Source of the DNA: Syntrophomonas sp. UBA5432
GTDB lineage: Bacteria; Bacillota; Syntrophomonadia; Syntrophomonadales; Syntrophomonadaceae
Length of the DNA: 10,516 nucleotides
Assembly: GCA_002424365.1 (NCBI GenBank)
Contig: DIRQ01000038.1
Location: forward strand, 1,662-12,177
Reading direction: 5' to 3'
Every line of letters begins with the position of its first letter. Positions within the stretch are counted from its first letter, which is position 1. Both the position numbers and the translations under genes were made by a program. The notes under the pieces were generated by a model. The model made no database searches. It worked only from the letters and a program-made list of their open reading frames with translations, and was not told the origin of the DNA. This document shows positions 5,347 to 10,516 of the stretch, piece by piece.

Positions 5347-5817
5347 ATGCGATTTCTTGATACTATTGACATTAGCGCCTCCGGGCTAACTGCTCAACGC
5401 TTGCGGATGGATACTATAGCTAACAATATAGCTAATGTAGAGACCACCAGGGTTCAGAATGGGAGAGGTCCCTATCGCAGGCAGGTAGTAGTCTTTGAAG
5501 CCCGTAAGACCCAGTTACCAGAGCAGTTGGCCAGTAGGAATTTTGAAAATATTTTGGAAGAGAAAATTGGTAATATGGGTTCTGGCGTAAGGGTAAAAGA
5601 AATACGGTCAGTAAATGAAAATGAGCAACCCTTCAGAAGAGTGTATGACCCTTCTCATCCTGACGCAGATGAAGAGGGTTACGTTAACTACCCCAATATT
5701 AATATTGTTGAAGAGATGATTAACATGATTTCGGCAACCAGAGCTTATGAAGCTAATGCGAAGGTAATTGAGGCGAGTAAGAGTATGGCTATGAGGGCTT
5801 TGGACATAGGAAGGTAG
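5347..5817 (+). CDS. flgC: Flagellar basal-body rod protein FlgC
   Basis: Proximal rod protein, secreted and assembled with FlgB, FlgF and FlgG. It has 156 residues from ATG. The N-terminal motif SGLTAQRLRMDTIANNIANV at 12-31 is the flagellar rod signature. The C-terminal part has VYDPSHPDADEEGYVNYPNI (99-118) and VEEMINMISATRAYEANAKV (121-140), both diagnostic of FlgC. Its GGGAGGGGG ribosome-binding site overlaps the end of flgB, with three bases between the genes, so the two are probably translationally coupled. Nothing is missing or unusual. Confidence 0.98.
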   Translation: MRFLDTIDISASGLTAQRLRMDTIANNIANVETTRVQNGRGPYRRQVVVFEARKTQLPEQLASRNFENILEEKIGNMGSGVRVKEIRSVNENEQPFRRVYDPSHPDADEEGYVNYPNINIVEEMINMISATRAYEANAKVIEASKSMAMRALDIGR

Positions 5818-5830
5818 GGAGGGTGTAAGA

Positions 5831-6148
5831 TTGAAAGCAGAAATGTTATTAAACAGTGCGATATCAGCACTTCAACCCGATTATGGGAAAAAAATGAACT
5901 CCAGTTTTGAAACTGACAACCACGACCGATTTGGTTTTTTTTCATATCTGAATAATGCACTTCGAAAAGTAGATAACCTGCAAAAAGAGGCAGCAGAAAG
6001 CGCAACCCAACTCGTTCTAGGTGATCAGGATTATCTACATAACACCATGATTGCATACGAAAAGGCCAACTTGGCCTTACAGCTCACCATAGAAGTTCGT
6101 AACAAAATACTGGAATCCTATCAGGAAATAATGCGCATGCAAATGTAA
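5831..6148 (+). CDS. fliE: Flagellar hook-basal body complex protein FliE
   Basis: Small adaptor that joins the MS ring (FliF) to the rod and is one of the first export substrates. It has 105 residues from a TTG start at 5831, chosen because GGGAGGG (5817-5823) precedes it by seven bases. The N-terminal half is variable, as is normal. The conserved part is FSYLNNALRKVDNLQKEA (about 37-54), then ATQLVLGDQDYLHNTMIAYE and KANLALQLTIEVRNKILESY through residue 97. A later ATG (5840) would remove only three residues and lacks that spacing. The gene starts 13 bases after flgC and lies before fliF in the usual order. Confidence 0.95.
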   Translation: MKAEMLLNSAISALQPDYGKKMNSSFETDNHDRFGFFSYLNNALRKVDNLQKEAAESATQLVLGDQDYLHNTMIAYEKANLALQLTIEVRNKILESYQEIMRMQM

Positions 6149-6157
6149 CTAATGTTT

Positions 6158-6163
6158 GAGGAG
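6158..6163 (+). promoter_or_regulatory. Ribosome-binding site that decides the fliF start
   Basis: GAGGAG lies seven bases before ATG 6171. A TTG at 6156 is in frame but would overlap this site and has no ribosome-binding site of its own, so 6171 is preferred. Confidence 0.75.
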
Positions 6164-6170
6164 TCAGGTA

Positions 6171-7796
6171 ATGGAAAGTTTTATGGAAAATATCAAGCAA
6201 TGGGGTGAGAAAGCCAAAACTACTTGGACAAACCTCAGCTTGAATCAGAAGGTTTTGTTTGGGGGAGTTGCATTACTTATTCTGGTAGCTACGGTTGTGA
6301 TGGCCAGTAGTATGAGTAAAGAAAATCCTTATCAAGTATTATATGCAGGACTTGATCAAAAAGATGCCGCTGCTGTGGTGGAAAAACTAAACGAGATGAA
6401 AATAAAGCATAAACTGGAGGACAACGGTACTACCATTTCCGTACCCGCTGAAGTTAAGGATTCCACTCGCTTGAAACTAGCAGCAGAGAATATTCCTAGG
6501 GGTGAATCTGGTTTTGAGCTTTTTGAACAGAGCAGTTTTGGTGAAACCCAAACTGATAAAAAAGTGAAATACCAGGCAGCCCTGCAGGGAGAACTCGCCA
6601 GGAGTATTCAGAGCCTGGAGAAAGTTAAAGCCGCCAAAGTTAACCTGGCTCTACCGGAAGACTCACTTTTTTTAGATGACCAGCAGGAAACCAAGGCATC
6701 AGTAGTAATTAACACTAGAGATAATATAAGACTTAATCCTAATGAAGTTCAGGCTATAACCAATTTAGTAGCCAACAGTGTAAAAAACCTTAAGCCGGAA
6801 AACGTAGTTATCGTTGACCAAAATGGTAACCTGGTATCAAATGATCTTCCATTTGATGGGAGTAACGTTGGCGATGTAGTTAAAATGCAGCTGACCATGA
6901 AAAGAGAGTTTGAAAAAGGGAAAGAAGAAGCAATTCAAACCATGTTAGATACAGTTCTGGGTAAAGATAATTCTGTGGTCAGGGTTAATGCCGAACTTGA
7001 TTTTAATAATAGAGAACAGGTTGATGAACGTTTCACTCATGATCCCGAAGGCCCCTTTGTAGTTAGTGAAAACATAAAGAAGGATTCGGGGACGACAACC
7101 AGTATTGCCCAGCCGGGTATTCCCGGTACAGATAATAATATACCTCAGTATCAAGAAGTTAATACCGAAGCAGGTACTTCCACCTGGGATAAGAGCGAAA
7201 AGACAGTCAATTACGATATCAATCGAACTGAGACGCATACCCGTTTTTCGCTGGGGGATATTCAATATGATTATCTTACCGCTTCGGTTTTTATAAATCG
7301 TGCAGGTACCGAGAATGCCAATATTGGGGATAGCGAAGAAGAGAAGATTGAAAAAATACGTAGTATAGTAGCTACTGCTTGTGGATTGAGAGAAAACCGT
7401 AAAGACGAAAATGTCCGTTTGGAGGAAAACATATCTGTCGCTTTTATTGACTTTTATACTGAGCCTGAGCCCGAATTAGGTCCCCAGGGAGCTTTGCAGA
7501 AGTTTGCAGCTAGTCCTTATGCCCCTTGGATTCTGGCCTTTATGGGCGTACTCCTAGTTATTCTAGTATGGTTATTAGTCTCTCGAAGGCAAAAATCTGC
7601 AGGGGATGAGGAACTGGATGGTTTTGAAACTATTGTTGATGAAACTATTAAGATTTCAGACATCATTGATAGAGATTTAACTCCGGAAGAAAAGGAAAGA
7701 CAGAAAATCAAAGAAGAAGTTGAGCGACTTATCGATGAGAACCCTGAAAATGCTTCCCAGGTAATTAAGGTTTGGTTACTTGAAGATATGAGGTGA
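6171..7796 (+). CDS. fliF: Flagellar MS-ring protein FliF
   Basis: Inner-membrane protein that forms the MS ring, the base on which rod, switch and export apparatus assemble. It has 541 residues from ATG 6171. The first transmembrane segment is at about 28-46 (VLFGGVALLILVATVVMAS), followed by the YscJ-like ring-building domains with NPYQVLYAGLDQKDAAAVV, IPRGESGFELFE and KVKAAKVNLALPEDSLF. The family motif PGIPGTDNNIPQYQ is present, followed by EKTVNYDINRTE. The second membrane segment is at about 451-470 (APWILAFMGVLLVILVWLLV). The cytoplasmic tail is acidic and ends in NASQVIKVWLLEDMR, the part that binds FliG. The gene ends four bases before fliG, whose ribosome-binding site lies in its last codons. 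Confidence 0.97.
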   Translation: MESFMENIKQWGEKAKTTWTNLSLNQKVLFGGVALLILVATVVMASSMSKENPYQVLYAGLDQKDAAAVVEKLNEMKIKHKLEDNGTTISVPAEVKDSTRLKLAAENIPRGESGFELFEQSSFGETQTDKKVKYQAALQGELARSIQSLEKVKAAKVNLALPEDSLFLDDQQETKASVVINTRDNIRLNPNEVQAITNLVANSVKNLKPENVVIVDQNGNLVSNDLPFDGSNVGDVVKMQLTMKREFEKGKEEAIQTMLDTVLGKDNSVVRVNAELDFNNREQVDERFTHDPEGPFVVSENIKKDSGTTTSIAQPGIPGTDNNIPQYQEVNTEAGTSTWDKSEKTVNYDINRTETHTRFSLGDIQYDYLTASVFINRAGTENANIGDSEEEKIEKIRSIVATACGLRENRKDENVRLEENISVAFIDFYTEPEPELGPQGALQKFAASPYAPWILAFMGVLLVILVWLLVSRRQKSAGDEELDGFETIVDETIKISDIIDRDLTPEEKERQKIKEEVERLIDENPENASQVIKVWLLEDMR

Positions 7797-7800
7797 TACA

Positions 7801-8814
7801 GTGGCGACTACAAAGAAACGTTTGAACGGTAAACAAAAGGCTGCGAATTTCTTCATTTTTTTAGGTCCAGAAAAATCAGCCAAGATTTTTAAGCATCTTA
7901 ATGAAGAAGAGATTGAACAAATAACACTAGAAATTGCCAATGTTCGCCAGGTTCCAAGTGATAAAGTAGATGAAATTTTTCGCGAGTTTTATGAAATGGC
8001 TCTGGCCAGCCAGTTTATCGGTCAGGGTGGTATTTCTTATGCCAAAGAAGTCCTGGAAAGGGCTTACGGGGAGGAGAAAACAATTGAAATTATAGGTCGT
8101 ATTTCTGCTTCCTTGCAGGTGCGTCCCTTTGACTTTATGCGTCAGACGGAACCGGCACAACTTTTAAACTTCATTCAGTCTGAGCATCCCCAAACCATAG
8201 CTTTAATTCTGGCTTACTTGGAACCGGAAAAGTCTTCTTCAATATTATCAGCTTTGCCCCCTGATCGGCAGGCAGAGGTGGCAAAACGTATTGCTATAAT
8301 GGATACTACTTCACCTGAGATAATTAAGGAAGTGGAAAGAGTCCTGGAGAGAAAACTTTCATCCATTGCTCCTCAGGAGCTTACTGCTGCCGGTGGAATT
8401 AAATCAGTAGTAGAAATAATTAACCGGGTAGATCGGGGAACTGAAAAAACCATTATGGAAGCCATGGAAGTTCAGGATCCAGAGCTGGCCGAGGAAATTA
8501 AGAAGCTGATGTTTGTATTCGAAGATATTGTTATGATTGATGATCGTTCAGTTCAGAGAGTACTAAGGGAAGTGGAATCTCAGGATCTAGCATTAGCTTT
8601 GAAGGGTTCTAGTGATGAAGTAACCCAGAAAATATTTAACAATATGTCCAGCCGGGCTGCTGATATGTTAAAGGAAGATATAGAATTCATGGGACCAGTA
8701 CGGTTGCGTGACGTAGAAGAAGCCCAACAACGTATCGTTAATATTATCCGGCGATTGGAGGAAACTGGTGAAATCGTTATCGCCCGTGGGGGGGGAGATG
8801 AGATAATTGTCTAG
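7801..8814 (+). CDS. fliG: Flagellar motor switch protein FliG
   Basis: Rotor protein that links the MS ring to FliM/FliN and interacts with the MotA stator to generate torque. It has 337 residues from GTG 7801. The N-terminal domain binds FliF. The middle domain has the EHPQ motif at 128-131, followed by the Gly-Gly hinge at 198-199 and MFVF at 237-240 of the C-terminal domain. The torque-helix charges are present: Lys268, Arg285, Glu292/Asp293 and Arg301 align with E. coli Lys264, Arg281, Asp288/Asp289 and Arg297. The last residues ARGGGDEIIV are encoded in part by eight consecutive G (8788-8795). This tract also lies in the fliH ribosome-binding site region. The gene overlaps fliH by eight bases. 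Confidence 0.98.
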   Translation: MATTKKRLNGKQKAANFFIFLGPEKSAKIFKHLNEEEIEQITLEIANVRQVPSDKVDEIFREFYEMALASQFIGQGGISYAKEVLERAYGEEKTIEIIGRISASLQVRPFDFMRQTEPAQLLNFIQSEHPQTIALILAYLEPEKSSSILSALPPDRQAEVAKRIAIMDTTSPEIIKEVERVLERKLSSIAPQELTAAGGIKSVVEIINRVDRGTEKTIMEAMEVQDPELAEEIKKLMFVFEDIVMIDDRSVQRVLREVESQDLALALKGSSDEVTQKIFNNMSSRAADMLKEDIEFMGPVRLRDVEEAQQRIVNIIRRLEETGEIVIARGGGDEIIV

Positions 8815-9637
8815 AGTTATTAAAAACTCACAAATGTTACTTACTGTACCTATAACAATTGATCCACTTGAAATTACCGAAACAGAAGATAAGGTTGAAA
8901 ATGGAATATTATTTAGAGATGACAATAATCATTGCAATCCACCAGAGATGGAAGATCAGGAATTTGAAAGGATTAAAATAGAAAGCCAAAAGATCTTAAC
9001 AGAAACCGAACAGATGGTAATGGAGCTTTTGGAAAAAGCCCGGGATGAAGCCAGGGATATAATTTCAAACGCCCGGGAAGAAGCTGAAGTTATAAAAATG
9101 CAGGCTGGCGAAGAGGCTGTTTCGATTAGGAAGAAAGCTCATCAAGAAGCTTATGAGGAAGGCTTGCGGCAGGCTCAACAAGAAATTGAAGGGGACCGCC
9201 AGGCAGCTATGCAACAAAGCCAGGCTTTATTGGAGGAAGCCCGTCAGTTAAAGATAAAGGCTTTTCGTTCCTGTGAAGCAGATATGGTGCGTCTGGTAAT
9301 GGCCACAGTCAAAAAGGTAATAGCCAGCGAATTAAAAACTAACCCCGATACAATTATTAATATATTGCAGGAAGCCATTGATTTTCTGGATAGACCGGAG
9401 AACATTACGGTTTACGTTAATCCCCAGGACTTAGATAAGGTTTTGGAAGTAATGGACAAGGGGTATTTAACCGATATTGGTACTAATAACAATAAAATAA
9501 GCATCAACGCTGATGAACGTATAAGTCCCGGGGGGTGTTTATTGGAGAGTGATGCTGGATCCGTTGATGCGCAGTTAGAAACACGAATTACTAGTGTTAA
9601 TAACGCAATTCAGGAAGTAGTTGCTGATGATTATTGA
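8807..9637 (+). CDS. fliH: Flagellar assembly protein FliH (export ATPase regulator)
   Basis: Binds and regulates the FliI ATPase and links it to the C-ring in the cytoplasm. It has 276 residues. The TTG start at 8807 is supported by the MSRVIKNSQM opening typical of Gram-positive FliH and by the G-rich site before it. Residues 20-50 are variable and acidic. Residues 52-150 are a long charged, alanine- and glutamate-rich coiled coil (for example EKARDEARDIISNAREEAEV). The C-terminal FliI-binding domain has VMATVKKVIASELKTNPDTI and ends with the YscL/FliH-type ISPGGCLLESDAGSVDAQLE. It overlaps fliG by eight bases and fliI by eleven, so translational coupling is likely. Weak sequence conservation is normal here; context makes the call firm. 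Confidence 0.92.
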   Translation: MSRVIKNSQMLLTVPITIDPLEITETEDKVENGILFRDDNNHCNPPEMEDQEFERIKIESQKILTETEQMVMELLEKARDEARDIISNAREEAEVIKMQAGEEAVSIRKKAHQEAYEEGLRQAQQEIEGDRQAAMQQSQALLEEARQLKIKAFRSCEADMVRLVMATVKKVIASELKTNPDTIINILQEAIDFLDRPENITVYVNPQDLDKVLEVMDKGYLTDIGTNNNKISINADERISPGGCLLESDAGSVDAQLETRITSVNNAIQEVVADDY

Positions 9638-10516
9638 AAATCCCAGGTTTGAGCTAGAAAAATATATGAGTGCCCTTGAAAAAGCATCTACGTGCTTACT
9701 CAAAGGTAAAATATCTCAGGCCATTGGTCTTACATTGGAAGCATCTGGACCCCGGATAAGGTTAGGGGAGTTGTGCTATATAAAAACCAATTATGCTGGC
9801 GGCCAAATGGTACCAGCTGAAGTGGTAGGATTTAAGGATAGGAAGATACTACTCATGCCACTCGGAAACCTGGAGGGAATAGGTCCAGGAAGTGAATTAC
9901 TAGCTACTGGTACTGATCTCAGGGTAGAGGTAGGAATCGAGCTAAAAGGCCGAGTTTTAAATGGCCTGGGGGAGATTATTGATGGCAAGGGAAGAATTAA
10001 GCCGGAATCTACTTATCCAGTTATGAATAGCCCTCCAAGCCCACTCAAGCGGCAACGTATTACTCAGATTCTCCCGGTAGGTATTAAGGCTATTGATGGC
10101 CTGATTACTGTTGGTAAAGGACAACGTATGGGTATTTTGGCTGGAAGTGGAGTTGGTAAGAGTACCCTGATAGGTATGATAGCCAGGAATACAGAAGCAG
10201 ACATCAATGTCATTGCTCTAATAGGAGAACGAGGTCGCGAAGTCAGAGATTTTCTGGAGAAAGATTTAGGAGATGAGGGATTAGCCAAATCGGTGGTGGT
10301 GGTGGCAACCTCTGACCAACCAGCTCTGGTAAGGTTAAAAGGAGCTTTTGTAGCTACCAGCATAGCCGAGTACTTCCGGGATCAAGGTATGGATGTTCTA
10401 CTTTTGATGGACTCTTTGACCAGATTTGCCCTGGCCCAGCGAGAAGTAGGACTAGCTATAGGTGAGCCTCCAGCTACCCGCGGATATACACCTTCAGTTT
10501 TTGCCCTCTTACCTAA
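9627..10516 (+). CDS. fliI: Flagellum-specific ATP synthase FliI, N-terminal 296 residues (3' end outside window)
   Basis: F1-beta-like ATPase that energises substrate unloading at the flagellar type III export gate. The frame is open from ATG 9627 to the last base, giving 296 of roughly 430-440 residues. The start lies in the last eleven bases of fliH, with AGGAAG upstream (9612-9617). Visible parts are an N-terminal FliH-interacting helix, a beta-barrel domain (GGQMVPAEVVGFKDRKILLM), the family motif GRVLNGLGEIIDG at 108-120, Walker A GSGVGKST at 173-180, the catalytic-glutamate region LIGERGREVRDFLEKDLG at 199-215, and Walker B DVLLLMDSLTRFALAQREV at 256-274. GEPPATRGYTPSVFALLP at 279-296 is the export-ATPase signature. 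No defects are seen. Confidence 0.97.
   Translation, partial: MIIENPRFELEKYMSALEKASTCLLKGKISQAIGLTLEASGPRIRLGELCYIKTNYAGGQMVPAEVVGFKDRKILLMPLGNLEGIGPGSELLATGTDLRVEVGIELKGRVLNGLGEIIDGKGRIKPESTYPVMNSPPSPLKRQRITQILPVGIKAIDGLITVGKGQRMGILAGSGVGKSTLIGMIARNTEADINVIALIGERGREVRDFLEKDLGDEGLAKSVVVVATSDQPALVRLKGAFVATSIAEYFRDQGMDVLLLMDSLTRFALAQREVGLAIGEPPATRGYTPSVFALLP

Noticed and set aside
8788..8814. G8 slippage producing a FliG-FliH fusion
   Set aside because: In the fliH frame a TAA (8804-8806) stands immediately before the TTG start, so a shift at the G tract would terminate rather than fuse.

Overview
The window is a conserved housekeeping-to-motility block from a Firmicute (Bacillota), most likely an anaerobic, clostridia-type lineage. 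The order trmFO-xerC-hslV-hslU-codY-flgB-flgC-fliE-fliF-fliG-fliH-fliI matches the gid-codV-codW-codX-codY-fla/che arrangement of Bacillus subtilis. CodY, strong purine-rich ribosome-binding sites, frequent TTG and GTG starts and AT-rich coding sequence all fit a Gram-positive host. Genus cannot be fixed from this sequence alone. All genes lie on the + strand.

Region 1 (1-4621) is the cod-type operon. It holds the 3' end of trmFO (tRNA m5U54 methylation), xerC (tyrosine recombinase for chromosome dimer resolution), hslV and hslU (ATP-dependent two-component protease) and codY (GTP and branched-chain amino acid sensing regulator). Genes are close together except for a 318-bp gap between hslV and hslU. 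That gap holds an imperfect long inverted-repeat structure (about 2140-2330) that looks like a small non-autonomous mobile element or a folded RNA. A clear intrinsic terminator follows codY at 4637-4671.

Region 2 (4622-4926) is a 305-bp intergenic region that should launch the flagellar operon. It holds the terminator, a short inverted repeat, a TATAAT box, a sigma-28-like promoter, and a surprise: an 86-bp stretch related to the coding sequence of the gene just downstream. Its 46-bp core matches flgB codons 52-67 at 45 of 46 positions, in the same reading frame and exactly 234 bp upstream. It appears to be a decayed or internally deleted flgB duplicate that now forms the promoter and leader of the operon.

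Region 3 (4927-10516) is the start of the fla/che operon: rod proteins FlgB and FlgC, the MS-ring/rod junction protein FliE, MS-ring FliF, switch protein FliG, and the export-ATPase regulator FliH and ATPase FliI (cut by the window end). Spacing is tight, with overlaps at fliG/fliH and fliH/fliI, as expected for translationally coupled flagellar genes. Together these build the cytoplasmic and membrane base of the flagellum in assembly order.

The gene content itself is ordinary. I see no novel defence or biosynthetic system. The unusual signals are the flgB-derived repeat in the operon leader and the inverted-repeat insertion in the hsl genes.
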